In this document: positions 22,104-34,992 of the stretch, in pieces
Numbering within the stretch: position 1 is the first letter of the stretch
How the letters are laid out: every line of letters starts with the position of its first letter
From: Apium graveolens
Taxonomy: Eukaryota > Streptophyta > Magnoliopsida > Apiales > Apiaceae
NCBI RefSeq assembly: GCF_009905375.1
Contig: NC_133647.1
Location: 139,247,263-139,311,262 of the forward strand
Length of the DNA stretch: 64,000 nucleotides
Direction of reading: 5' to 3'
Made by a program: the position numbers and the translations under genes
Notes under the pieces: generated by a model
Databases searched by the model: none
Seen by the model: only the letters and a program-made list of their open reading frames with translations
What the model was told of the DNA's origin: nothing

Positions 22104-24216
22104 TGTAATAACCCCAATTTTTGAGAAATTTTGAAACCCTTATGAATAGTGTTTTTGCTGAATGAGAAAACTTTTCATGCCACGCTATGTAGGGGTTCTG
22201 TTATTGATCTTATGGGATATTATTAGTACTCTATGTGGTATATAAGTGTATGTAAAGATCGTCAGAATCCAATTCCGAACACTTTGATTTTTCCCGGAAA
22301 TCCACAAGATACGGAGAGAATTGAGTATAAGGTAACAGGATAAAAAGGATTGAAATTAAAGGATTATAGGAGAGGATCATAAAAGGAATATAATATATTG
22401 AGAAAGGTTAAGGGAACCTAAGTAATAAGATCCCGGGTATGATCCCTCAAACGATAAACGAGAACGAAAGATAAGCGAACCGTAAAACAAATAAGTGACC
22501 AAGAGACAAGCTTGTACAAGAAGCCAGGGATTGTGACATCATCAAACCACAAGGTGTGGACAAGTGGGAGCATAATGACATGTGCAAGGTGACACAAGCA
22601 TGACATAGAAGGGAAGGAAGTGTGGTTGAATTATAACCACACAAAATCAAGGTTAATTAAGTCATTAACCAAAAACAACACAAAAATCAACCAACCAAGC
22701 AAATCATTTCATTTTCATCAAACAAAACACAAAAATATCTTCTTCCCAAGCTAGCTCTCGGCCCATTTCTTAAAATTTGAAGATCCAAGCTCCACCACTT
22801 ACTATTTAGCAAGGTAATTATCTAAGCTTCCCCATGGATAGTTACATACTTCCTATAAGTTTAAGCTTCTAATTCCAAGCCAATCTTTTTCTATAAATCA
22901 AGGAAGAAGATGGTGAATAGTAACCTTCAAGAAATAACTTTAGTTTTCTTGAATTTTTATGAAAGATTAAGGTTATACAAGCAAGGATCAAGGTTCTTTT
23001 AGGCATTCAAAGCTCTTGGGTTGTGTTAGGAAGCTTCAAGGAGGTATAAACAACTTTCACCTTTAACTTATAGTTTGAACTTTGAGTTTTGATGAGTTTA
23101 TGGATGGATTAATGTATATATAGAAATATCCATGTATGTATAGCAAGATCCATGTATGATAGATGGTTTGGTTGGATTTGTGGTGATTTTGGATATGAAT
23201 CTTGGTTAATGGTTAATGAATCTTAAGTTATGGTTAGTAGATCATGTTTGTGGTTGAATAAGTTGGAAAACCTTGAGATTATGGACTGACTTTGCCTTGA
23301 TATAAGTTGTGTTTGAGGTATTGATGATGGTTGGGTGGTTTGTAGTGAATTGGTAAAGAATTGGAGTGGTATAAATATTGGTAATCGCGTAAACATAGCC
23401 GTCGTAACGTCCGATTTTCTTTAGACTGTTTTGTGCATAACATTAGGACCCGAGAACCCCCTGCTAGATTGTGACCACTGCCATGTTTAGATAGCTCATG
23501 TTACGAGCTTCGTTTTGATATGTAGTTCGTTCGATTCCGATTTACGGTTTAGGAGAAACGACCGTTTCAAGTAACGGCGTTTCGCGAACGAAACTTTTTC
23601 CCTCGCCTTACTTTGAAATGTAGGTTAAAGACCAAAAAGGGTTAATTAATGCATGAAACATTTATGGTAAGTGTTTTAGGCAGTTGGTAAGTCACTCGCG
23701 AAGGAATCGCTTTAAAACTCGTAAAGGTTAAATTATTAAAAATGGTGGAGCCGAGGGTACCCGAGTGACTTAAGCGAATCAGTGAGCGCAAAACAAGCGT
23801 TAGAGTCTAAGTTAGTTAAAGTATAGATTCACAAGTGACTTTGGTTTAATTCCAACTTACTTGTTGTTTATAGGTTACCAGACTCGTCCCGAGCCATTCG
23901 TAACCCCAGTCGCTCAGGCAAGTTTTCTACCCGTTATACTGTTGTTGTGATGTAAATATATGTATATGCATTATCTTATGATATTGCATGATTGTTTATA
24001 TTAGCAAATGTTGCAATATATTGAAGCATGCTGCTATGGTATATATATGCATGCCTGTTTCATATTCTTTCAATATATATCTGTTGGTTCAGTTGATAAT
24101 ACCTATGCTAGAGGATAGTTGTATCTTGCATATACCCTTAGTATAGGGACCCAAAGGTGAAAATATTTTCTAAAACCGGGAGTCGAGGATCCCGAGTAGA
24201 TTTTATATGGATATGG

Positions 24217-24248
<32 letters not shown>

Positions 24249-25044
24249 GGTTATAGTTTTCCAAACTATTAATCGAATAAGGTTTATTCGATAACTTTAA
24301 ACTTCATTTTATTATTGAATATTATTTGAATATTCATTCGAAGGCTTATGACTCTTTTATATTATTTATGAATATTATTTGAATATTCATTTGAGGATCT
24401 ATGACTCCGATTATGTGCTGTAATATATTCTTTATTTTATTAAAGAATAAGGTGTAAATAATCAAACTTATTTTCGGTTATTCAAATAAAGATAATACTT
24501 TTATATAAGTATATCTTTGGTTATTTAATATTCGTTTAAGTATAAGTTTTAAAACTTCTACTTCAATTATTTTTATAAAGATTATTCTTTATGGGAATAT
24601 TAATTAAAATAATAATATTCAGTCATTTTCTAAAATATTCTGGGGACTGATTTACTTCATTAAATCAGCCTTACTCCAAACACTCTTTAAAGTGTTTTCG
24701 AGTCTTCAAAATGATTTTTAAAAGTCAGAGCGGATCCCAAAACTCATTTTTATATTTAAGATCTTCCTTTTAAGGGGATTTAAATACTCGCTCAAAACCT
24801 GGGGAATCCGGCTCTGTGGTGTATTTTATATTCGCAACAAGGTTGCAGATTTGGTAAATGAATTGATTACTTGCCCAACGTTCGGGAAGTAAGCCCCTCT
24901 CATTGAGTCGGCATAAGCGACAGGCCGGGGTACGGTCTATTATTGTGTAAGTGGCTCAGTGGGAGTCCATCAAATGCATAAGTGGCTGAGTGGCAGTCCA
25001 GCATAGGTCTTAATTATGACCAGGGTGATGACCAGTGGGGAATT
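22104..25044 (+). repeat. Gypsy A 3' LTR, first part (2941 bp)
   Basis: Collinear with 12445-15385 apart from four substitutions seen by eye. It stops at GGGGAATT, where element B is inserted; GAATT (25040-25044) is B's target duplication. Confidence 0.95.
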
Positions 25045-27334
25045 TGTAATAACCCCAATTTTGGAAATTTTTGAAACCCTTATGAATAGTGTTTTTGCTG
25101 AATGAGAAAACTTTTCATGCCACGCTATGTAGGGGTTCTGTTATTGATCTTATGGGATATTATTAGTACTCTATGTGGTATATAAGTGTATGTAAAGATC
25201 GTCAGAATCCAATTCCGAACACTTTGATTTTTCCCGGAAATCCACAAGATACGGAGAGAATTGAGTATAAGGTAACAGGATAAAAAGGATTGAAATTAAA
25301 GGATTATAGGAGAGGATCATAAAAGGAATATAGTATATTGAGAAAGGTTAAGGGAACCTAAGTAATAAGATCCCGGGTATGATCCCTCAAACGATAAACG
25401 AGAACGAAAGTTAAGCGAACCGTATAGCAGATCAGCGGTCATTAGGCAAACGATTAGGAAGTTAATCAAAGGGATTAATGGGAATGATGTCATCCAACCA
25501 ATAGAAAGAAGACAAGGAAGGAAGGATGACATCATGTGGATGAGATAAGCATGACATGGGAAGGAGGAGGTGTGGTGGCTTTGTAACCACACAAATCCAA
25601 GGGCAAGAAGGTAATTCACTAAAGCAAAAACAAAACCAAATCAACCAACCAAGCAAATCATTTCATTTTCATCAAACAAAACACAAAATTCTCCATTCTT
25701 CATGAAGCTCTCGGGTGGGTTTCTTAATTTTTGAAAGTCCAAGCTCCTCCACTTGTTATTTTCCAAGGTAATTATCCTAGCTTCTCCTAGTTAAGTTACA
25801 TACTTCCTATAAGTTTAAGCTTCTAATTCCAAGCCAATCTTTTTCTATAAATCATCAAAGAAGATGGTGAATAGTGTTTTCAAGAACTAAAATTTGTGTT
25901 CTTGAAGTTTTGTTTAGATTAAGCTTGGATAAAGACTTTAAAGGTGATTCCAAGCCATCCTCTTGATTCTCCACTCTCCAAGGAAGGTATAAACTACAAA
26001 CCCTAGCTTTAGTTTTGAGTAATTAGGATTGAATGTGTTTGATTTAGCATATGTGAAGCATGATGCTTGAATGGTTGAAGTTTGGTTGAGTTGTAGAGAT
26101 TGGTTGGTTTTGTTGTATTGTTGGAGTTGTAAATCTTGGTAATTAGTTAAAGAACCTAAGTAAAGCTTTTAGTTCATGTGAGGAATAAGTATAAATGGTA
26201 AATGTTGTGGTTTTGAATAAAAGAACTTAAGTGTGATTAAAGTTAAGTTTAGGCATAAGTATGAATGATTAAATTGAATTGGTTGGGGTTGTTATGATGT
26301 GATAAGGATGGATGTTTGTTGTATGATGGATTTGAGGTTGGATTTGGGGTTGATTTGGAATGGGTTTGAATGGTTTAAAATATTGGAAATCGCGTAAACA
26401 TAGCCGTCGTAACGTCCGATTTTCTTTGGACTGTTTTTGTGCATAGCATTAGGACCCGAGAACCCCCTGCTAAATTGTGACCACTGCCATGTTTAGATAG
26501 CTCATGTTACGAGCTTCGTTTTGATATGTAGTTCGTTCGATTCCGATGCACGGTTTAGGAGAAACAACCGTTTCAAGTAACGGCGTTTCGCGAACGAAAC
26601 TTTTTCCCTCGCCTTACTTTGAAATGTAGGTTAAAGACCAAAAAGGGTTAATTAATGCATGAAACATTTATGGTAAGTGTTTTAGGCAGTTGGTAAGTCA
26701 CTCGCGAAGGAATCGCTTTAAAACTCGTAAAGGTTAAATTATTAAAAATGGTGGAGCCGAGGGTACCCGAGTGACTTAAGCGAATCAGTGAGCGCAAAAC
26801 AAGCGTTAGAGTCTAAGCTAGTTAAAGTATAGAATTACAAGTGATTTTGGTTTAATTCCAACTTACTTGTTGTTTATAGGTTACCAGACTCGTCCCGAGC
26901 CATTCGTAACCCCCAGTCGCTCAGGCAAGTTTTCTACCAGTTATAACTGTTGTTGTGATGTAAATATATGTATATGCATTATCTTGTGATATTGCATGAT
27001 TGTTATTAGCAAATTTTGCGATATATTGGAGCATGCTAATATGGTATATATGCATGTCTGTTTCGTAATCTGGTTATCTATCTGTTGATTTCAGTGCTTA
27101 TAGTTGCATAATACCTATGCTAGAGGATAGTCGTATCTTGCATATACCCTTAGTATAGGGACCCAAAAGGTGAAAATATTTTCTAAAACCGGGAGTCGAG
27201 GATCCCGAGTAATCTTGTATATATGGATATGGATATATATATATATATATATAAATTTATATATATATATATGGTTATAGTTTTCCAAACTATTAATCGA
27301 ATAAGGTTTATTCGATAACTTTAAACTTTATTTT

Positions 27335-27640
27335 ATTATTGAATATTATTCAAGGACTTATGACTCCTTTTATTTATTTAAATGAATATCATTTTGAATA
27401 TTCATTCGAGGACTTATGACTCTTTTATATTATTTATTGAATATTATTTGAATATTCATTCGAAGGCTTATGACTCTTTTATATTATTTATGAATATTAT
27501 TTGAATATTCATTTGAGGATGTATGACTCCTTTATTTTATTTAATGAATATTATTTATAATATTCATTCGAGGTATTATGACTCAGCTTATTTTATTTAT
27601 TGAATATTATTTGAATATTCATATGAGGATCTATGACTCC
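27335..27640 (+). repeat. LTR minisatellite, six ~55-60-bp units
   Basis: Units of the kind TGAATATTATTTGAATATTC followed by ATTCGAGG and TTATGACTCC recur six times. The partner LTR has the same array at about 37285-37590, and A's LTRs have only two units (14640-14760; 24300-24420). This accounts for most of the length difference between A and B LTRs. Confidence 0.85.
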
Positions 27641-29023
27641 GATTATTTGCGGAAATATATTCTTTATTTTATTAAAGAATAAGGTGTAAATAATCAAACT
27701 TATTTTCGATTATTCAAATAAAGATAATACTTTCATATAAGTATATCTTGGGTTATTTAATACTCGTTTCAAGTATAAATTTAATACTTCTACTTCAATT
27801 ATTTTTATAAAGATTATTCTTTATGGGAATATTATTTAATTAATAATATTCAGATATTTTCTAATATTCTAGGGACTGATTTACTTCATTAAATCAGTCT
27901 TACTCCAAACACTCTTTAAAGTGTTTTCGAGTCTTCAAAATGATTTTTAAAAGTCAGAGCGGATCCCAAAACTCATTTTTATATTTAAGATCTTCCTTTT
28001 TAAAGGGGATTTAAATACTCGCTCAAAAACCTGGGGAGTCCGGCTCTGTGGTGTATTTTATATTCGCAACAAGGTTGCAGATTTGGTAAATGAATTGATT
28101 ACTTGCCCAACGTTCGGGAAGTAAGCCCCTCTCATTGAGTCGGCATAAGCGACAGGCCGAGGTACGGTCTATTATTGTGTAAGTGGCTCAGTGGGAGTCC
28201 ATCAAATGCATAGGTGGCTGAGTGGCAGTCCAGCATAGGTCTTAATTATGACCAGGGTGATGACCAGTGGGGAATTCGTCCATCTACTAGTAGAAAAGGT
28301 TACTTATTGGTATCTTTGCCTGATCAGCAGGATATCGGGTTTATGCCAAAATTCTTTTCCTTTCCAAAATTCATTGGATGTTTCGAACTCTGTTCATACT
28401 TTGCATAACAGAGGTTCCAGGAAATGTTTAAAGGGATATATGTATGTGGATATATATATATCGGGACTAAATAAAGTATCTCATAACTTTTTCATTCAAT
28501 AATATTTCAAAGATTGAATCTATTCAAGTCTTATCTTGTGGTCTCATCAGTGGGATGAACTTTTGAAATTGATTATAACTTGAACGGTGGTAGTTCAAGT
28601 AGTATTGGGAATGATATAAATGTAGTGAAGTATTTGGTAACTTCATCTTTTAAACTTATATCTAATTAATAATTGTCTTATGAATGACAAAGATTTTCAG
28701 AAAAACGTTGAGACAAGGTTAGATATATGAGATCACCTTGCAACGATATTTTTTTATATACAGTTATACACTGGGACTTTGTGTATATTATGCATGGAAG
28801 AGGACTTCCAATATTTTGAAAAGTATATATGTATATATATATATACTGAATATTTTGCGACTTCATCGCATTAAGTTATCAACTTGGTTCATTTCGTTTG
28901 ACCAAGACTTTCATGAGTATTATGAGTAGACTCATATACTGTAAATAATTATGCATATTATTTTGGTGGGCTTGCTGCTCACCCTTGCTTTCTTCTTTCA
29001 TCACACAACAACAGTTAGGAAAG

Positions 29024-29125
29024 ATGACCAGACTCCAGCAGACCCAGCGCAAGCGCGTGGAAAGCGTTCCGCGTCTTCCCGTTGATGTCGTAGCTGCTAT
29101 AGCTGCAGAGGTAGATCTATTGTAG
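29024..29125 (+). CDS. 33-aa mini-ORF in gypsy B LTR
   Basis: The frame of the A mini-ORF is preserved with the same length and stop. Changes are A2T, P4L and G13E-like substitutions, while the QQTQRKRV core and the VPRLPVDVVAAIAAEVDLL tail stay. It is repeated in B's 3' LTR at 38976-39077. Translation is unproven. Confidence 0.4.
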   Translation: MTRLQQTQRKRVESVPRLPVDVVAAIAAEVDLL

Positions 29126-29422
29126 ATTAGACCATCTGCTTTTGGAGAATCAATTATGTATAATTATAACTTGTGGCAGATAATGGCAATTAACTGTAAA
29201 TTTATCAAGTAATCGTTTTGGGTTGTAATAACTTTTAAATTGTGGATTCAAAGACTTGTACTTATTTGAATTTCATCTCTGAGACTATAACGGGTTGTGG
29301 TGTATGTTAGTGTGGGGTCACAGCATAAGGTTGGTCATTATTAATTAAGTGAAGTGATATTGTGGAAAGAAAGACCGTGACGACCCGGATCCCCGACCCC
29401 GGATCTGGGGGTGTTACAGAAA

Positions 29423-29434
29423 TGGTATCAGAGC
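29423..29434 (+). promoter_or_regulatory. PBS of gypsy B
   Basis: TGGTATCAGAGC, same position and sequence as in element A. Confidence 0.9.
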
Positions 29435-29455
29435 TAAGCGTTATAAACCTCAGAG

Positions 29456-29812
29456 ATGATGGGACGTTAAGATAATAAGTTAACTAAGATAATAAGAACT
29501 CTTGCCAAGTTCATAGTCGGGCTACCTAACGTAGCACTGACAGTTAAAACCCTTATGGGAACCCTTATAAATATCGTGATAGGAGCGTAGTTCGTTATCG
29601 TATATGGTAGCGGGACTCCGAACCCTGAGGTTGAGGAGCAACATCGCGATGATATTTTATTACTAATTGGAGATCGGATTGCGGATCCGATAGAGTGTCC
29701 TAATGCAGGACCGGATGATGTTGATAGTGAGGATGTAGCGGTTGATGATGTTGTCCTAGAAGGGATAGTTATTGAGGAGGATCCCATGGAGGATCCTGAC
29801 AAGAATGAATAA
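29456..29812 (+). pseudogene. Gypsy B gag N-terminal remnant
   Basis: Collinear with 16562-16918 in A and carrying the same internal TAG in the word for VIGA*FVIVYG, plus an extra stop near its start. The shared defect shows that both elements descend from an already broken parent. The acidic tail ends DPDKNE then TAA. Confidence 0.6.
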
Positions 29813-29864
29813 AGGACCACTGATGAATTGATGACCATGGTTTGGTCGACTACCAGAGGAAGGA

Positions 29865-30137
29865 TTGGCCGGTCACTACCGGAGGTTCGTTCAAGTTGTA
29901 AAGATAGTAGCCCCTTTAACGCGGCTTACTCGTAAGACTGAGAAGTTCGAATGGACAGAGAAATGTGAGAACAGCTTTCAAGAACTGAAGCAGAGGTTGG
30001 TGATGGCCCTTATGCTGGCATTGCCGGATGGAAAAGGAGATTTTGTGAAGTGTAGTGACGCTTCGCACAAGGGCTTAGGGTGCGTGCTTATACAGCACGG
30101 TAAGGTAATCGCGTACACGTCCAGACAATTAAGGTAA
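29865..30137 (+). pseudogene. Gypsy B RT-end/RNase H remnant
   Basis: About 90 codons stay open: GHYRRFVQVVKIVAPLTRLT, FEWTEKCENSFQELKQRL, then SDASHKGLGCVLIQHGKVIA and TSRQLR. This is the RT connection and RNase H start of chromovirus-type gypsy elements, with the first RNase H Asp in the DASHKGLG motif. A stop follows, and the rest of RNase H (ending at GKANMVADALSKKER-like words near 30350-30520) is out of frame. It is a remnant, not a working gene. Confidence 0.75.
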
Positions 30138-33100
30138 TATGAAGTTCGATATCCCCGCCCATGAGCTTAGGCTCGTGGCAATAGTTTTACCCTAAAGATT
30201 GGAGGCACTACTCGTATGGAGAGAAGTGCGAGAATTACCTAAGCCATAAGTGCTCTAGTACATTTTCGCGTAGAAAGAGCTCAACATATGCCAGAGGAGG
30301 CAGTTAGAGCTAATCAAGAATAATGATTGGGAGATTCTTTATCATTCGGGGAAAGCCAATATGGTGGCTGATGCCCTTAGTAAAAAGGAGAGACTCAAGA
30401 TGATAATGTCTTTGGGAGAGTTGATAAGAGATTTTGAGAAAATGGAAATAGTAGTGAAGGTAACCGGAGCCGGTACCGAAAAGCTGTTTGAGATAGCAAT
30501 ACAGCCCGAAGTATTGGAAAAGAGCATATTATGCCAGTAAAAGTGATGAATGAAGGCAGAGAGCCAACAAATAGGTATGAGATTAATACCGAGAGAGATG
30601 ATAAGGGAATAATGAGGTATTCCTATAGAATTTGGGTTCCAAAGGTTTAAGAGCTTAAAGATGAAATCTTAGATGAAAGCTAGTTTGAGGAATAAGAGTT
30701 AGAGCAAACCCTGAACGTGATAGTCAGGGAGGTTGCCACCAAGACAAAAGGAACCCATAACATAATGAAGTGGAAAATGAGGATTTTAACGTATAAGATA
30801 ACCCCAAGTAGGGGGAGTAGGAAGAAATATTTAGACTGAGAAAACAAAAGTCGAGCGAGATAAGGAGACCCGAGACGGTACTCCTATACGGAAATTCATG
30901 GACCTGTCTAAAAAGAACTTAGACTATTATCCCCAACCCCCACCTTGAGGAAACAATGCGGTAGGAAATTCTTTCATGACCTTTAAGTCGCTAAGCTCTC
31001 AGAGTTCCAAGGAACAGGTTGACCCAGTCGAGGCAAGAGCCTGGCTAAAGGAAATAGAGGAATCATTTGAGATTTTAAATGATTGACGAATCACAAAAGA
31101 CTATTTTTATCACTTACCCTCCTAAGAGAGAGGCCACCCGCTGGTGAAAGGCCAAGGAAGGCACGGAGCAAGAGATTATAATAAAATGATTAAAGTTCAG
31201 CCAATTGTTTTCGGGATCGTAATTCCCAAGGTTATGGAATAGTGTAAAAGCTTTAGAGCCAGAACAAAGGCGGACGAGTATGATGAATTGTGAATCTAAG
31301 TTGTAAAAAGTTGTCAAGATTCGTTCTAAGGACACGAATCCAGAATGACGGGACGTTTGAAATCTATGCTTATGTTGTGTTGGTTCATGAATTAATGATA
31401 AGAGAAAGGAAAATAAAAAGGAATTGAAGTGGAAAGGAATATAAAGGCATTAGAGTTTGAGGAATGATAAGGGAGTTGGGTATGAGGAAACCCTAAAGAC
31501 TCGTAGCAATAGAAATAGAAAAGTATGTGATCGTCAGGATAAGGGTGATTCACCATGAGTTAAATTGATGGTTGAAGGCATAAGAGTTATGTATATTTTA
31601 TCCCCTTTAAGTTGGGAGGATTCGAGGAAACCTTGAAATAGTTCGAAGGATAAATAATGAGACGCAGATAGACTAAGGGGATAAGAAAGTAAGAAATTAA
31701 GAAAATTGGATGAAGGAAGTGACCTTCAAGAAGGTGAAGTGTAAGACCGGTGGCATGATACCCAGAAAGGGAGACGCCAGATATGAAAGATATCCCAACA
31801 TTGAGGTGACTGTTGAGATAAACAACAAAAGTAAATAAGGAATTATTAAGAAGAAGTTCACGTTGAACACGACCAATATCTTCCAGAACATCCTTGTTAT
31901 CATTACCAAATTAGGCAAGACAAGCGGATGACCATTGTTATCTTTTGGAGGCCATATGAATTGACCTCAATTTGAATAAGGATGTTATTATGAAGTTAGG
32001 TATAGACTATCGAGGTGGGAATGATTGAATAAGATACCCATATCAGGGATATATGACTTTATTTATCCATGGAAGGATGCTTGTACCTTTTTAAAGGTGG
32101 AATTAAGGATAGAACATCGGAAACTTAAAACGAATCCTAGGGGAATGCATAAAGGTTGGCATTTCACCCTTAATAGGGATAGTATGAGTTTTGACAGCAT
32201 GAATTGGAAAGGATTAAGGTAATAATAACCTTTAAGAATCAGTGGAGAAATTTTGCAGAAGTATATAGACAATGGTTCTACTATTAGTAAATGGTATTGT
32301 GATATGCCCTGTATCTAGGGAATACAGGAGGAACGATTGAAGGATAACCTTAGAGGTTTTATAAGGAAAAAGGTAATATTCAAAATTCTCAAGAATAGAA
32401 ATGTGGATAAAGGAAATATGACGTAATTATAATGATGCCAAATGGGGCACGTGTTAAACCACGAGAAAGTATGGATCGAACCAGTAATGGTCGAAATTGT
32501 TCAGGGCAATTAGGACTTAAGATAAAAGATGTTCTAATTATGATTGAGAGTCAGTCATGACAGTGATTAACCTCTAAAGACTGAGGGGATAACTTATGGA
32601 AAAATGGAAATTTTTTTCTTTCCCATCTGATTTTAAGGAAAACATCTTCACTCAAGCAGTGATCGGAAATAAGGTAGAAAATTTATTTGGAGGTGGTTAA
32701 AATGACATTGACTATAAGGAACTATTACTATCAGGAAAGGCCAAAGAGGTGGCCGACACTTTAACGGTAAAAGGAAAAATTATAGGCGCGTGTGCCAAAA
32801 GAATACAGTGATGATGGTTAAAAATGTGAAGGTTGAATTATGGTTTGGAAGACTGACATTCCTTCTGATGACTGTGCAATACCCAACCGTAATAGTAGTT
32901 GGTAAATGTTTAATTCGTGTAATCGCCATGAACGGGCTATCTATCTTAGAAGGTCCTATCTTGAGATAAGCCAGGACCATGTTTCAAAAAGGACTAGATG
33001 AACCCTTGAGTTAATTCTTCTATTTAGGGCGTATGATTAAGAATGGTATTAACCTGCTATCGTTGCTTTGATTGAAACTCTTCTGCACTTTTATCTGCTT

Positions 33101-34580
33101 CATGTCATGAAAGTACGTCAGAGTTTGGAGTGTTCTTCATGAATTGTGATTGGTGGTTATGTTAACTCCTTAGGAGAATTAGATACGAGATGGATGGACT
33201 CCGTATGGTTAGTTATTAAGACTTCATGGAAAATGAATGACTACAGTAGGTCAGTGGTGGACCTTAGTAAGGCAGCAATGATTCTGCGAGTAATGAGCTG
33301 ATTACAACCGTGAGAGTTGTATTGGAATGGGTGTTGAGATTGAGTACCACTAATCGGGTAGTGGTAGTGTATAAGTTATCATTGATAGACTAATTAAGTA
33401 GAGTATCTACCTAGTGAATAATTATTCTTTCTTATCAATAGAGAGTCGTATTATTATACAAGGAAGGTTGCGGTGCAAGCATAGAATTCAAGTAACGATG
33501 ATGTCTAGAATGAGATCCCAGATTCGATTTTCGATGTCGAGGGAGTTTCAAGGTAATTGTGTATAAGCTCGAGGAAGAGCATGGGTCCATAGAATGATGG
33601 ACGGGATAGCGAAAATATTTAGGCACGTGAAATGCGATGCTATAATGCTCGATGCTGATATAAATACGTATATGTTTTGTTCTCCTATGACAAACCTCTA
33701 TAGTTCAGAGGTAGATTCCAAGCCAGATGTTTTGTGGCAGTATATATTTTTTTTCATATATACAATTCTCTTCAGTTCGTTCTTTTCTCTTCTTTTCATT
33801 TCATGTAAGCTGAGAAGAACAACCCTTCCAGAAGGGGAGGTATTGCCGAATGACTATCTATCTTTGTGATAGAAGCCTAGTAGGATACCACATGTTGTTT
33901 AATTGCTTGTCAAGTACTAAAGGCTGGCCACCTTCTGTACTAACTATGCGATATAACAAGTGTTCATGATCATAGTGATCTCTCAACAAATTCCTTTACT
34001 TCTATTTGATTGATCAAATTTTGGAAAATAGAAACAACTGAAAAAGGAGTAATAAAGTGGTGGTAGTATGTGGAATGGGAACACATTCGTGATACTAAGG
34101 TTGACGTGGTTATTAAAAGGTTATAGAACGCTAACAAGCAAAAGTATAACCCGTATAATATTAGGAACGGAAGGTAGTAGCGATTACGAACTGGAAAAGA
34201 ATGGGTATTGAGAAGCAAGAGCTCTAATGATTGGAAGCTATGATGAGAGTCTGTGCAATAGACTTGAAAGAATTTGGAATGATCACTTAATTCGGATTGA
34301 GTTATCTTACGACAATAGATCATATGTCATTATCGAGATGTCGCCTTATGAGATCCTTGAGGGAAGATAATGTCGATCTCCCTTATGTTAGGATGAAGTT
34401 GTAGAGCGCAAGATGCTCGGACCCGCAGTAGTCCAAAGGACCAAGGATATGATAGATCTAATCAGAGGACGGCTGGTAGTAGCCCAAGATGGACATGATA
34501 AGTATGTTGATTTGACACGAAAGGATAAAGAGTATGAAATAGGGGACCTAGTAATGATATAGGTATCCCTTGGAAAGGAT
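30138..34580 (+). other. Gypsy B interior, degenerate remnants
   Basis: Contains the decayed RNase H end (about 30340-30520), an integrase start (about 30610-30690) and a misplaced gag piece (about 31015-31230), then 3.3 kb without a readable frame, collinear with element A. Confidence 0.6.
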
Positions 34581-34979
34581 TGATGAGGTTCGGAAAGAAA
34601 GGAAAGCTAAGTCTATAATTTGTTGGACCCTTGGATATATTAAGACGTTTGGGAAGTTAGCATATGAGCTAGCCCTAACCCCGAACATGTAGCAGGTCGT
34701 AACGTGTTTCATGTATCAATGTTAAGGAAGTGTAATTCAGATGCCAGATAAATAGAGGCATATGAGCGCATAGATATGCAACCCGACGTAACCTATATGG
34801 AGCAACTAGAAAGGGTTATAGATCGAAAAGGGACAAGTGCTTAGGAGAAGGGTTATCAAACTAGTCAGAGTTTGATGGTAGAACCACAATGTGGGAAAAT
34901 TGACTAGAGAGTTAGAAGGCACAATGCTAAGAAAGTATCCCCATTTGTTTTCTATCTGATTCCGGGACGGAATCCTTTT
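34581..34979 (+). pseudogene. Gypsy B pol C-terminal remnant
   Basis: Same decayed integrase C-terminal words as in A (VSMLRKCNSD, DVTYMEQ), broken by stops and a small deletion, ending at the polypurine tract 34980-34992. Confidence 0.65.
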
Positions 34980-34992
34980 AAGGAGGGGAGAC
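34980..34992 (+). promoter_or_regulatory. Polypurine tract of gypsy B
   Basis: AAGGAGGGGAGAC directly before the 3' LTR start TGTAATAACC. Confidence 0.85.

Larger units (their letters stand above)
25045..29418 (+). repeat. Gypsy B 5' LTR (4374 bp)
   Basis: Starts TGTAATAACCCC and ends GGGTGTTACA. Relative to A's LTR it carries a divergent block at about 25413-26390 and six, not two, TATGACTC units at 27335-27640. It contains the mini-ORF at 29024-29125. Confidence 0.95.
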
